From Gautieria morchelliformis (Eukaryota > Basidiomycota > Agaricomycetes > Gomphales > Gomphaceae): DNA of 64,000 nucleotides. Both the position numbers and the translations under genes were made by a program. The notes below the pieces were generated by a model. It did not search any database. It was not told the DNA's origin and was given only the letters and a program-made list of their open reading frames with translations. Below are positions 46,316-56,947 of the stretch, piece by piece (within the stretch, counting starts at the first letter, position 1; each line of letters begins with the position of its first letter). The DNA lies in assembly GCA_015179125.1 (NCBI GenBank), contig WHVA01000346.1:1-64000 (forward strand). Direction: 5' to 3'.

Positions 46316-47040
46316 TGACAGCCATCTTCCGCGACTGCATAGGTCGCTTCGTCCATGTATACATGGACGACATCTTCATATTTTCACTCTCAATACAAGA
46401 GCATGAAGAGCACCTCTACATCGTCTTCGACAGACTGAGGAAGAACCACCTCTTTCTGAGCAAGAAAAAGGTGGACCTCTACTCCATCAGAATGGACTGC
46501 CTCGGCCATATAATCTATGGCCGAGGAGTACATGCCGACGAGGATAAGATGCAACGCATCCGCGAGTGGCGCAGGCCACGGATGTTCAACGAGGTCCAGC
46601 GCTTCCTCGGACTCGTACAGTATCTGGCACACTACATGCCGGATGTCAGCGCATATACCACCCCGCTATCGGGCTGTGCACGTAATAACCGTCCATTCGA
46701 ATGGACGCCTCTGCTCGACAAATGCTGGCAAAGCATTAAGGCGTTGGCCTGTAAGGCCCCGATCCTGCGTCCAATAGACGCAAGGTGCCCAGCGCCAATC
46801 TGGGTGATCACCGACGGATCAAAGGCCGGCGTCAGTGCAGTCTACGGCCAAGGTCCCAACTGGAAAACTTGTCGACCAGCCGGCTTCTTGTCAAAGAAGT
46901 TCAGCGTTGCTCAGCAACACTATCGGACTCACGAGCACGAGACGATCGTGGTGCTCGAGGCTCTCATGAAATGGGAGGACAAACTGCTGGGGCGAAGAGA
47001 ACAAGGTAGCGGACTGCCTGTCGCGCTATTACGAGAGTGA
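46293..47040 (+). pseudogene. Gypsy reverse transcriptase palm and RNase H, with deletion
   Basis: Frame from about 46293 (TFQRLMT) to 47040. Catalytic YMDD is at about 46360. RNase H begins WVITDGSKAGVSAVYGQG and continues to MKWEDKLLGRR, then jumps directly to the NKVADCLSRYY-type sequence in another frame (about 47008). Compared with the family, roughly 55-60 residues (the TDHK...N..ARW segment) are missing, so RNase H is dead. Confidence 0.85.
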
Positions 47041-47074
47041 TACGGGTGACGACAATCACCTGGACCACGTCTTC

Positions 47075-48823
47075 GTGGATGCGGATGTGCGTTTAGATCC
47101 GGACGGTGAGTTATTGCCCACTGACCGGTATGTCGAGCTGCGAACAGCGGCGACCAGACGATCTAAACGCCTCGCCGAGAAGGCGGAGGCGAGAGTAACA
47201 GAAGCCGCCGCATTAAACGAGGGCTCACCAGAGCCCGTGAACGTCGCCGCATCCAGCGACGACGACGATGACGTCAAAGCCATCGACGCAGGGAACGACA
47301 GCGCACCCCTGCGCCGGATCGTCGAGCAAGGCGTAGACCTGTCTAAGGTCCTACGAGACGCGTACCATAGGGACACCATGTTCACAAAGATCATGGTGCA
47401 CCCGGATGCGCACCCGAGATTCAGAATCCGGGACGGGCTGTTATGGACTAAGAATCAGCTCAAGAGAGACGTCATTGCCGTCCCCCACTCTGTTCTTCAA
47501 GGGGGAAGGAGGCTGATCGAAATTATCATCGATCGGGCACATCAGATAGTCGGCCACTACGGCCATCTAAAGACTTCGAACTACGTTCGAAGGGCATATT
47601 GGTGGCCGGGCATGAGCCCAGACATAGAGGCGTTCTGCACATCGTGCGCAAAGTGTCAGATGACGAAAACTGGGCCACAACGGCCCAAAGGCCTACTACA
47701 CAGCCTACCCATTCCAGATAGGCCGTGGCAGTCGATTGGCATCGACTTCATGGGCCCCCTGCCCAGATGTAATGACTGCGACTACCTGATGGTAGTCATC
47801 GACCGACTAACGTCGCTCATACACCTCGTGCCAACCACGACGAGCGTGTCAGCCAAGGGAGTAGCCTGGCTGTTTCTGAAGGAGATCATCCGACTACACG
47901 GAGTTCCCGACTCCATCGTATCGGACAGAGACTCAAAGTTTATGTCGATCTTCTGGCGTGAACTCGAGCGACTCATGGGGACTAAGCTCCTCATGTCAAC
48001 TGCCTTCCATCCACAAACGGATGGAGCAACCGAGCGGGCAAACCACTCGATCGGCCAGATATTGCGCGCGGTCGTTAGAGATGATCAAAAGGATTGGGCA
48101 GTGAAATGCCCAATGGTTGAGGTCGCCCTCAACAGCAACGTCAGTGCGACCACAGGGTTTGCACCCTTCGAGCTGAACCACAGCTATATGCCGCGGATAG
48201 ACCTCCCCATAGACGCGGACACCCCGTTCAAAGGGGTGGCCCGGTTCGCACATCAAGCAAAATGGAACCTGATGGCGGCACACGATGCAATCATAGAACA
48301 TCGAGTGACGCAAACGTTTCACGCAAATAAGAAACGTATGGCGAGCGACAGACACGCGGCCAACGACCGCGTCTACCTCTCGACACAAAACTTAACTCTC
48401 CCGAAAGGAAGAGCCAGAAAACTAGTCCCGCGGTACATCGGACCGTACCGCATTGTTGAGGCTCACAATGATGCCTCGACAGTGACCCTCGATCTTCCCG
48501 ACGAGCTGAAAAGCCGTCGCATTTCACCGGTTTTCCATTCCAGCCTCGTACGACGATACAAGGCTAACAATGACGAATTGTTCCCTCGTTGTGAGGCCAA
48601 GTCATTTTATGACTTTGGAGCAAATGATGACGAGGAGTGGCTCGTCGATGAGATTATCGCACATCGATGGATAAACTCGACGGACCTGGAATTCCAGGTC
48701 CGTTGGACCCTAGGTGACGTGACATGGGAACCCATGTCGTCCTGCAAGGACCTGGAAGCCCTGGATAGCTACTTAGAGCTTCGGGGGGTGGGTAAGCCAC
48801 GCGACCTCCCCAGACGCCGCTAG
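47075..48823 (+). CDS. Gypsy integrase with C-terminal chromodomain
   Basis: 582 codons. Zinc-binding H2C2 (RAHQIVGHYGHLKTS...CTSCAKCQ), integrase core (GIDFMGPLPR, VSDRDSKF, STAFHPQTDGATERANHS), a GPY/F-type module (LVPRYIGPYRIVE) and a chromodomain near the end (WLVDEIIAHRW...FQVRWTLGDVTWEP) with aromatic-cage residues W, W and W in place. Chromodomains direct insertion toward histone-marked chromatin in related elements. The region upstream of 47075 is the same frame back to the RNase H deletion. Confidence 0.92.
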   Translation: MDADVRLDPDGELLPTDRYVELRTAATRRSKRLAEKAEARVTEAAALNEGSPEPVNVAASSDDDDDVKAIDAGNDSAPLRRIVEQGVDLSKVLRDAYHRDTMFTKIMVHPDAHPRFRIRDGLLWTKNQLKRDVIAVPHSVLQGGRRLIEIIIDRAHQIVGHYGHLKTSNYVRRAYWWPGMSPDIEAFCTSCAKCQMTKTGPQRPKGLLHSLPIPDRPWQSIGIDFMGPLPRCNDCDYLMVVIDRLTSLIHLVPTTTSVSAKGVAWLFLKEIIRLHGVPDSIVSDRDSKFMSIFWRELERLMGTKLLMSTAFHPQTDGATERANHSIGQILRAVVRDDQKDWAVKCPMVEVALNSNVSATTGFAPFELNHSYMPRIDLPIDADTPFKGVARFAHQAKWNLMAAHDAIIEHRVTQTFHANKKRMASDRHAANDRVYLSTQNLTLPKGRARKLVPRYIGPYRIVEAHNDASTVTLDLPDELKSRRISPVFHSSLVRRYKANNDELFPRCEAKSFYDFGANDDEEWLVDEIIAHRWINSTDLEFQVRWTLGDVTWEPMSSCKDLEALDSYLELRGVGKPRDLPRRR

Positions 48824-48946
48824 ACGCGTCTGTCACATGTAGATCACGTGACGCGCCGGCCACGGCGCGGTTAAATTTTCACCTCGGATCTTTCCGAGGG
48901 CGCATCGCTTCTTGGAAGCTACCACCACCATCATCTACCCACGAAG

Positions 48947-50938
48947 ATGGTGCCCCCCAAAGATGGGATGGACGTTGACCCGTCAATGTCTGCAACGCGA
49001 ACAACGGCCCCGAGACAAGGGGCCGCGGACATTCTCCGTGCTCCAGTAGACCAGGAGCACTGGACTATCGTGGGATGGGAGGACGCCCTCGCCATCGTCC
49101 ACCCGGACGATTGCGCGACGTGCGTGGACTATGCCGTGCACCTAAGGGCAGCGACAGGCACCCGCAAGGTCAAACTGCGGGACGAAGACATCGGCGACGC
49201 CGTCGATGCAGCGTGGGGATGGCTCCCAAGGGGCATCGCGCGTGACGCGCGAGAGGAGCCCCTCCGGGACGTCCACGACCTCAAAAAAGAGGTCAAGGAG
49301 CTAGAACGCGCGGTCGAGGACCGCGACGACACGCTCGCGACCGAGCGCGCCAGGATCAAGGAGCTGGAGCAGCAGCTGAGTGCAGCCCAGCTCCAGGTTA
49401 CCCTGGTCCACGCTGCCTCAAAAAGGCCGCGACATGACCCAGCCACAGACCCAGTGGCCGGGCCATCTTCACCTCGCGCGACGGCGCCGTTGCCGGTGCG
49501 CGCAACGTCGGGGCTCGTGTCCCGATTGTCGGCGCCGACGCCGACCACGACAACAACGGAAGGGCAGAGTGCGCCTTCCGACTCTGCGTACGGCGTCCCT
49601 GATGGATGGGACTCCGATTCGTCCGTCTGGAAGGCGTATGACCCCGAACGGGCACAGCGGCTGGCAGAGCAGCCAAAGAAGAAGCGCAAGAAATTGCGCA
49701 GCCCCATCCACAACGTCAATGGGCTAGCCATTGCGAAGGAAAGTGTGATCAGCACTTACCTGGCGGCGTCATCGTCGCACACCATACACGACCCCGCCCT
49801 TCAGCGGCGGATAGCTCAGGTCGAGGCCCAGTACATCGGGCCTGGCGTGACCCTACCGCCGCCGACGGGGACAGTTGAGTCGGCTTATCCTCCCTACCCG
49901 GGGGAGGGAAGGCTCATCCCACTCGGAGATCCACCAATCTCCGAGACGGGCTTCCTACCATGACCGGTAGGAAAGGCCCAACAACGTCGTACCCAATGGT
50001 ACGACGTCTGCCCGCTCGACGAACCCTGCTTCGTCGAACTCATAGCGCGGGCAAAAGAAACGCCGCAGATCGCGCGTACACGCGAGATGATCGGCGTCTT
50101 CAAACATATCGAGCGTGAACAACGCGCTCGCAATCCCAAAAGGGATTGTCTCGTGATAGCAGGCGGTACCCCGCACGATATCGCGGCCATCCTGAAGGGT
50201 TGGATAGACAACCCCGAGGGAATTCCATCCACCATCCGTGACAACGCGGATGGCACCTTCAACCTAGACGATATGGACGTCTGGATGTGGTTGAAGGCCC
50301 TTGCACCCCGGGTCAAAGGGGTCGCATCACCACTCAGGGCGAGACTACTCGACCTCTTCGGTTCAACTGACCAATGGTCGAGCCTCGTCGACGCCAGGGA
50401 AGTGCTGATGCCTCAGAGCACCACCCTGTGGCTCTCAATCATGGGCCCATTCCCTGTGGAGGGCTGAACCGGCCCCGACATCCCACTCGCGGAGATCGCG
50501 AGATGGTTGGCCCGCTACGCGGGGGTCACTCGCGAGCGAGCAGCGCGCATTGAACATTATGTTCAGCGCAGCATCACCGGCGCGGCATTCAGCGCCGCCG
50601 CCCGTGAGGGCCAACAAAAGGTCATTGAGACCAGCCATGTGAGGGCCGCAGTGCCGCGACCCCTCACTCACGCTCAGCTCGACCGAGAGCTGGCGCGCTT
50701 CCGGCCCCCTCCTCACACGGAGGACCCGGCCGTCGAGGCTATGCTCCGCGAGGACACGGGCCCCAGCGCCCAAGCGGAGACCATCACCAGTGGTGAGGCC
50801 GACCAGCCTCCCCCAATCACCACCGACGACGTGGAGATGCCCCTGGAGGAGTCACGTGCTCCTCCGGCCCCGTACGACGACGACGACGTCGTATCGGCCA
50901 CTCTAGAGGATGCCCTCATGGACGACCTCTATGAGTAG
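48947..50938 (+). pseudogene. Gypsy 3' extra ORF, two in-frame TGA codons
   Basis: One frame of about 664 codons after the chromodomain, with TGA at 49961-49963 and 50465-50467 only. N-terminus MVPPKDGMDVDPS; a coiled coil (VHDLKKEVKELERAVEDRDDTL...ELEQQLSAAQLQ); a basic nuclear-signal-like KKKRKKLRS; later an Asp/Glu-rich C-terminus. No transmembrane segment, so it is not env-like. No domain recognised. Overall layout (acidic N-terminus, coiled coil, nuclear signal) resembles the pre-gag ORF in style but not sequence. Confidence 0.6.
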
Positions 50939-50971
50939 TGAACCCCTATAGTTATCTATAGAGGGGGAGGG

Positions 50972-51185
50972 TGTAAATAACCTGTGTATCTACATGTACA
51001 ATAGTTATTACATAATCCCAGTGGGCCCCTTAGGGACCCACTGTATAGTTTATGCGTGGGAACCGGCCAGCGGTCCCCATCGCATCTTACTCTTACCTGT
51101 CACTACGTAGCATTCAGAATACCACACCTTGGTCAAGTTCTGCAGTGCCCTTGTGATACAAGGTCCTAAGATCGACATCTTTACA
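50972..51185 (+). repeat. Gypsy 3' LTR
   Basis: Same sequence as 42181-42394; preceded by the polypurine tract and followed by CATAC. Confidence 0.95.
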
Positions 51186-54100
51186 CATACCGCATACCCA
51201 TTCGACTGGCAACAAACGAGATAGTGTATTCAGCCGGGAAGGGACGGGTCCTATTTGCGCTGATGATAGATGGAAGAACAGGGCGAAACGTCATTTTCTC
51301 AAAAGTCTTACACGTACCAGCCCTCCAAAACAACCTGCTCGCTGTCCTACATCTCACTACACATCATCAATTCCAAGTCAGTATTGTGAGAGACCGCATC
51401 TCGTTCTTCCAAGATGGGAACCTGCGCTTCTATGCACCAGTACAGAATGGTACGGGTTTCCTGATTGGGAACACTATACCCGACCCAGAACATACCTTTA
51501 CTGCCTCATTGTCCCCTCTAGAAGATCGCTCCTTATGGCACCAACGCTTCGCACACATCGGATCGGCACGCCTGGATAAGCTGTTAGATAACAACATGGC
51601 CCGTGGGATTCAAATAAAATCAAAGGAAACTCTGCCAGCTATCTGTGAGCCGTGCATCGCTGCAAAACAACACCGCGATCCTTTCCCAAAAAGGACCGAT
51701 AGCTGTGCCTCAAAACCACTCGATCTTGTTGTATCAGACGTACACGGGCCACTGCCAGTTCGCTCAGCGACTGGGCACCGATACTGGATAACGTTCACGG
51801 ATGACCACACAAGATACAGATGTGTGTATCTCCTGAGAACGAAAGATGAAGCTTTCGACGCATACTGTGCCTACGAAGCCTTTGCTGAAAACCCAACGGG
51901 CGAGAGGGCGAGAAGGTTCAGAGACGACAAAGGTGGGGAGTACATAGGCAAGAAATGGGACGAGCACTTCAAACGTCGAGGTATCATCTATGAGCATACC
52001 ACAAAAGGTACACCACAACAAAACGGGATCTCAGAGCGCACAAACCGTACTCTCATTGAAGGTACAATTGCGCTTCTACAACAAGCTCACCTGCCAGCGA
52101 TGATGTGGGGGGACGCCCTAAAACTGCTAGTACGCATTGTTAATGCCACCCCAACCTCAGCACTCCCAAACATGACGCCGTACGAAGCTTGGCATGGCCA
52201 AAGACCAGATCTAGGAATGCTTCGAACCTTTGGATGCACCGCCTACGTCCACGTGCAGAAGGAAGACCGGACCGGACTGCAACCAAGAACCCGAAAGTGT
52301 ATCTACCTCGGTTTCGAAACCGGGTACAAGGGCTGGCGCTGCCTTGACCCTGTCACGAAATGCACCATCATCTCTCGGGATGTCATATTCAATGAATCCG
52401 AATTCCCAGGACTATCCACCTCGAGCTCCACTGACCAAGAATCGCTCCTACCTGTGTTTCCACTCCCGAGAGAAGTCACTGCTTCTCCAGATGTTGCACA
52501 AGAACCACAGGATCCAAACCCTGACCCTGAACCCCTCGACGACGACCACGAAAACCTCCCCATCCCTCAAATCCCTGAACCACCACACTTGCCCATTGAC
52601 GAGCCCCGCCGTTCAAGCAGGAACACAGCCCGAGTTGACTACTGCCAGCTTCATGACCCATTTTTCAGGCCACGCCCACCACCAGACCTCAATTCGGACC
52701 CTGACGGGGGCGCAGCAATAATTGCATCCATCATCAAGGCCCTGGAATTCGTCCACGACGGACCAATCACTGTCAGCAGCAACATGCCATCATCAGGTAC
52801 CATTGAGATAGCTCTGAATGCGACGATCAAGGATGACAGAGTCCCAAGAACCTTCGCAGAAGCAATGCGACGATCCGATAGCCAACTATGGAAAGAATCG
52901 ACAGACACTGAAATCCAAGCGCTTCTAAACAATGGAACATGGGAACTGGTAAAACTACCACCGGGAGAAAAGGCCATTGGATCAAGATGGGTGTTCCGAA
53001 TTAAGCTCCACTCAGACGGATCCCTGGACAAGTACAAGAGCCGTCTAGTGGCAAAAGGGTATACCCAACAGCCAGGTATTGACTACGACGAGGTTTTTGC
53101 TCCCACAGCGAGATGGGCCGCCTTGCGTACTATACTGGCGCAAGGAGCACTTCAAGGAGCGCACATCGAGTCAGTAGACATCTCGAACGCCTATCTTAAT
53201 GGAGTACTAGGTGACGATGCAAATATATACATGGATCAGCCGGAGGGATACCACCAAGGAGGTGAAAACTGGGTATGTAAACTGAAGAGAGGAATCTATG
53301 GTGTCAAACAAAGCGGAAGACTGTGGTACGAGAGGCTTGGGGCCACACTGGAAAGCATAAGCTTCAAGCGTCTCCAATCCGACCTGAGCATTTACATTTG
53401 GGCGAGCGGCACCACAAAGATTGTCATCCCTGTTTTCGTTGACGATCTAACCCTAGTATTGAACTCCAAACAGGAGCTCGACCGAGTAAAGAATGAACTC
53501 GCCAAGATATTCAAGTTGAAGGACCTAGGAGAAACGACATCGCTATTGGGAGTGGAAGTAAACTACAACCGCTTGAAAAGGACGCTGAAACTATCGCAAA
53601 AACAATACATACAAGACATCCTAAACCGTTTTCACATGATGGAGTGTCGCCCAGTTTCGACACCCATGACTCCCGGCCTGAACTTGAGCTCAGCGATGGG
53701 TCCATCAACCCCAGAAGAAGTCGAAGAAATGCGGAACACACCGTACCTAAACGCAGTCGGCGCGCTGAATTATCTCGCTATAGCGACTCGCCCTGACATC
53801 GCATACGCTGTTGGATGTCTTGCCCGTTTCAACTCGAACCCCGGTCCCACCCATTGGGCGGCCGTGAAGCACCTGCTGCGTTACTTGAAAGGAACCATGG
53901 ATCTAGCACTCACTTTTGCCCTCAACGACTTGACTGAGACGTTCCAAACGTGGACGGATGCTGATCACGGCCGGAACTTAGATAACGGCAGGTCGACCTC
54001 CGGATTCCTCACAAAGATCGGCACAGGAGCTATCAGTTGGGCTAGCAAACTGCAAAACATTGTCACCCTCTCCACAACGGAAGCAGAGTTCGTAGCGGCA

Positions 54101-54399
54101 ACCCTAGCCGGAACTGAAATCATGTGGTTACGGAACCTGTTCGACGAACTCGACTCGAAGATCAAGAAGCCGTCCTACCTCTAGACAACCAGTCCGCCTT
54201 ATCTGTAGCGAAAAACCCCGAGCACCATGGCCGTATGAAACACCTCGACCTTAGATTCTTCTGGTTACGGGAGAAAGTCGCACAGAAAATAATTCAAGTG
54301 AAGTACGTACCCACGAAGGATATGCCGGCGGACCTCTTAACAAAGGCATTGCCCCGTGAGGCGATGGAGCGGCATAGGCATGCCATGGGACTTTTCTAA
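51186..54399 (+). pseudogene. Copia integrase, reverse transcriptase, RNase H (3' part)
   Basis: In-frame continuation of the gag-protease ORF. Integrase zinc region (WHQRFAHIG...CEPCIAAKQ), the catalytic triad region (SDVHGPLP, TDDHTRY, GTPQQNGISERTNRT), RT (FRIKLHSDGSLDKYKSRLVAKG, HIESVDISNAYLNG, catalytic FVDDLT) and RNase H (TDADHGRNLDNGRSTSGF, STTEAEFVA). At about 54178 one base too many gives a TAG; the other frame continues DNQSALSVAKNP...TKDMPADLLTKALP to 54399. Otherwise intact, so this copy was lost recently or carries a single consensus error. Confidence 0.9.
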
Positions 54400-54427
54400 C
54401 TGGGAGATTGCCTGCGTCAGGGGGGTG

Positions 54428-54602
54428 TGTCGTTATCTGTCAATTAGTCAGCTCCCAGTAGCTACATAGCGGCTGAGTTCGAAGTTGGAATCTTACTCGT
54501 TGATTCCACCTTCGAACTCAGGTACGTGCACGCTGTCATCCTATGTAGAAGATAATAGGCAAACTTACTCATTGATTCCACCTTCGAACTCAGGATCTGA
54601 CA
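54428..54602 (+). repeat. Copia 3' LTR
   Basis: 175 bp, TGTCGTTATCTG to GGATCTGACA, followed by the target duplication CTTCC. Confidence 0.95.
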
Positions 54603-55480
54603 CTTCCGGGAGAGTGGTGCGGTGCCTCTGATTATGCGGGCTAGACATCAGAGATCCGAGTCGTCCCACTCCTCATTTCCTCATGTTGTCCTCTCACCAT
54701 GTCATTTCGTTCTCCAACCGTCATCAGCATCACATCCTCTAGCTCCAGCGACACCCATTGGCACCATTTAACTCCACTCAACTACAACACAAACATGCTG
54801 ACATAAAGGCAGGCGGACGTAAGCAGCCGTCGATGCTGTCGAGCTGGCGACGGCTACCAGGACAAGACGCGAGGGTTGGAGGTGTGGGTGAGAGCTTGTC
54901 TTCGCGACTGGTCAACTTGTGCGAGGGTGCCGGGGTGGATGCACTGCAGAATTCCAAACTACGCCACGCCGGACCTGGCAAGGCTGTGAGGCGAGAACAC
55001 GAGATGGCTTTGGGATGTGAATATGCCAAGGGAGGACGCCCCGCCTGAAGGAACGCGGGACCCAAGCAACACCATGATATGCCCGACACATGGCGTAGAC
55101 TGCACAGATGATCTTGTGTTCCCGGGGTAGATGTGGTGATGTCATATGGTGGAGGAGTGGGTGAAGGTGAGAGTAGTGCTTGTATGGAGAGGAGTTGTGT
55201 GATGTAACGGGAGGCAGAACGGGAAGCGGCATGGAGAGAGACAGGAAGGAAACGAGAATGAGGGAACAATAGGAAAGGTGGAGTGCCAAGAGGCAGACGG
55301 TACCAGCTCAGGGTGAACAAACTCGCACACACACGCCACCAGGGGCCCGAAAGTGAGAAGAGGGAACAACGGTGGAAGGGGGGACGAAGGGTGGCCCAGG
55401 ACAGATGGGGTGGATAGAAAGACTCTAGCAATAGGCGGTTGAGAATTGGCAATTACGCACAGGAGCCGCGATGACGTGCA
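54603..55480. other. Flank of copia, no recognised gene
   Basis: Begins with the right target duplication CTTCC. A 224-codon - frame (55452-54778) and overlapping + frames are Ser/Pro-rich or Arg-rich without domains; none is convincing. Confidence 0.3.
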
Positions 55481-55484
55481 TCAT

Positions 55485-55620
55485 GACCCTGATCAAGCAC
55501 GCGCCACACGATCACGATCATGCCATGCGGACGCAATTACGCCACACGATCACGACCACGCGATGATCATCAATCACGCCACGCTCATCAATCGCTGCCC
55601 TGATCGGCGTGTCGAATCGG
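55485..55620. repeat. Short degenerate tandem motif (ATCACG / CACGCCAC)
   Basis: Repeated blocks such as CGCCACACGATCACGA occur at 55502 and 55551, with further ATCAATCAC units. Looks like a decayed minisatellite. Confidence 0.5.
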
Positions 55621-56102
55621 AAGCTCTCGGTATATATATATATCGGCTACTCTCGGCGATATAAGAAAGGGAGTACCAACTTGGTCCCTTGTAGGAGAGT
55701 CAATCACCTACTGTACCTCTCCCAAATCAGGCCTGCCATGTATATTTGTGTTTTTCCCTGATCAGAGCATCCTTGCACAAGATGTATAGTAGTTATAATA
55801 TGATGATCTCTAAACTATCTGGCAGTCAGGCTTCTATGACATAAGGAGCAACAGTCCATCTGAACGTTGCCTGGCAAAGCTCACGCAACCCCTCTGCATT
55901 GTGTCCACAATGTACAATGCACAAACCGGCGTTTTGTCGACCCATCCGCAATGACTACAGTGTTCTCGGGCCGCCACAAACCTAATCGTGACCAGGGTGG
56001 TATCCAAAGTAACAGCTCGAAGGGCGACTTAAGCATCCATCCACTTTCTAGCACTGGGGGTAAGAATAGCGGGTACAAATGACTCAGTGTTTGCACGCGC
56101 AA
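55620..56102 (-). pseudogene. Orphan C-terminal exon of a NACHT-WD40 gene plus 3' flank
   Basis: The - frame 56102-55881 encodes ESGWMLKSPFELLLWIPPW, TKRRFVHCTLWTQCR, the conserved last exon of genes A and B. No WD or NACHT sequence is adjacent; upstream is a hAT-like and copia relic. The 3' flank matches that of gene A including the TATATATATATATCGG run. A small deletion removes part of the TKLDLS motif. A remnant of a third gene. Confidence 0.75.
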
Positions 56103-56256
56103 GCGTGGTCAAACAACTATATGATTTACCTAGTACAAATGACTGTTTTGTACAGGTAAGTAAAGAGAAATGCAAAGTAACTAACTTGTCTTACCTCAGT
56201 GTTTGCACGTGCGAGCGTGGTCAAACGACTGAGGAAGACAATACAGACTAGGAATT

Positions 56257-56360
56257 AGTGATGTGCAGGCTGGGCTAGGCTTGAAAGCCCGGGCTTTAGC
56301 AGGCTCGGGCTCAATGAATGGTGCCCAGCCCATTAGCCAGGGCTGGGCTTCAGCTACAGA
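56257..56360. mobile_element. hAT-like terminal fragment
   Basis: TAGTGATGTGCAGGCTGGGCTAGGC, then GCCCGGGC and GCAGGCTCGGGCTC motifs resemble the subterminal region of the hAT element at 15938. No matching opposite end is visible, so this is a fragment or has its partner outside recognition. Confidence 0.45.
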
Positions 56361-56935
56361 AATTTTTTTTTTTCTTTTTTTTTTTTTGTTATCATTAAGC
56401 TAGTAACAATATCAAGTGTTTTCTTATTCCCCATCACTCTTCTCATGATCAACATCGTCCCAAGCCATATCCCCTTCGTTGTTCCCATAAGACTCTTCTG
56501 CTTCGTCCTCCAAGGCTGTCTCAGTTGTGGTGCATGGCTCAGGTTGCTGGTGAGGACCATCTTGGGCTTCTTGGTCATTTCATTGAACAGTGCATCCCAA
56601 GTCTCTTTTGCTGTCTTTTGTTTCTGTAGCATCAGAGCTAGTGACTCTGACACTGAGACGATGATTTGGGTCTTGGCTTGTCCTTCTCTAGCAAGATATC
56701 TCTCCAGCTTCTCCTCAGCCTTATCCATCTGAGTTTCCTCAGCTTCTGTAAGAATATGGCCTGGGGGCATGACTGGAGGATCAGGAGGTCGAGTGACTCT
56801 CCCTTCTACATGCTTGAGTAGATTTTTGGACTCGAAATAGCTGATGAGAGTGGCTCGCCACAATGGCCAATTACTTCCATCTGTAGCAAGCTTCTCAACA
56901 CCCAAAAGCTTCTGTGAAGTGTCTCTGGGGCCCAT
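56354..56935 (-). pseudogene. Copia-type gag (UBN2-like) fragment
   Basis: 193 codons from MGPRDTSQKLLGVEKLATDGSNW: the N-terminal gag of a copia element, with NWPLWRATLISYF and AKETWDALFNEM typical of the UBN2 family. It ends in a Lys run encoded by an A tract (56366-56388) and is truncated there. The primer-site-like GGTTATGGGCCCC lies directly upstream. Confidence 0.75.
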
Positions 56936-56947
56936 AACCCTGTAGAG

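Larger units (their letters stand above)
42181..51185 (+). mobile_element. Ty3/gypsy chromodomain retrotransposon nested in copia
   Basis: 9005 bp; LTRs 42181-42394 and 50972-51185 (214 bp, no difference seen), target duplication CATAC (42176-42180, 51186-51190), polypurine tract AGAGGGGGAGGG (50959-50970). Order: extra ORF, gag with CCHC, protease, RT, RNase H, integrase, chromodomain, second extra ORF. RT before integrase and a C-terminal chromodomain define a chromovirus. It is inserted in the protease region of copia. Stops, frame breaks and an RNase H deletion make it non-autonomous. Confidence 0.97.
40999..54602 (+). mobile_element. Ty1/copia LTR retrotransposon, split by a Ty3/gypsy element
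   Basis: LTRs 40999-41173 and 54428-54602 (175 bp each, two mismatches seen), both TG...CA, flanked by target duplication CTTCC (40994-40998, 54603-54607). A polypurine tract CAGGGGGG precedes the 3' LTR. Without the inserted gypsy element and one CATAC, the copia element is about 4.6 kb and its gag-pol frame is open across the insertion point. One frame break remains near 54178 within RNase H. Order gag-PR-INT-RT-RNH is diagnostic of copia. Confidence 0.95.

Noticed and set aside
27939..50938. UGA as a recoded (sense) codon
   Set aside because: The GPCR, GST, RING and copia gag frames have no internal TGA and use TGA as normal stops; TGA within frames is limited to decaying elements.
48947..50938. 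Envelope-like gene of an errantivirus-type element
   Set aside because: No signal peptide or membrane segment; coiled coil and basic signal indicate a nuclear or cytosolic protein.
54778..55452. 224-codon - strand ORF
   Set aside because: Ser/Pro/Leu-rich with no domain, overlaps equally long frames on the other strand, and has no splice partners.
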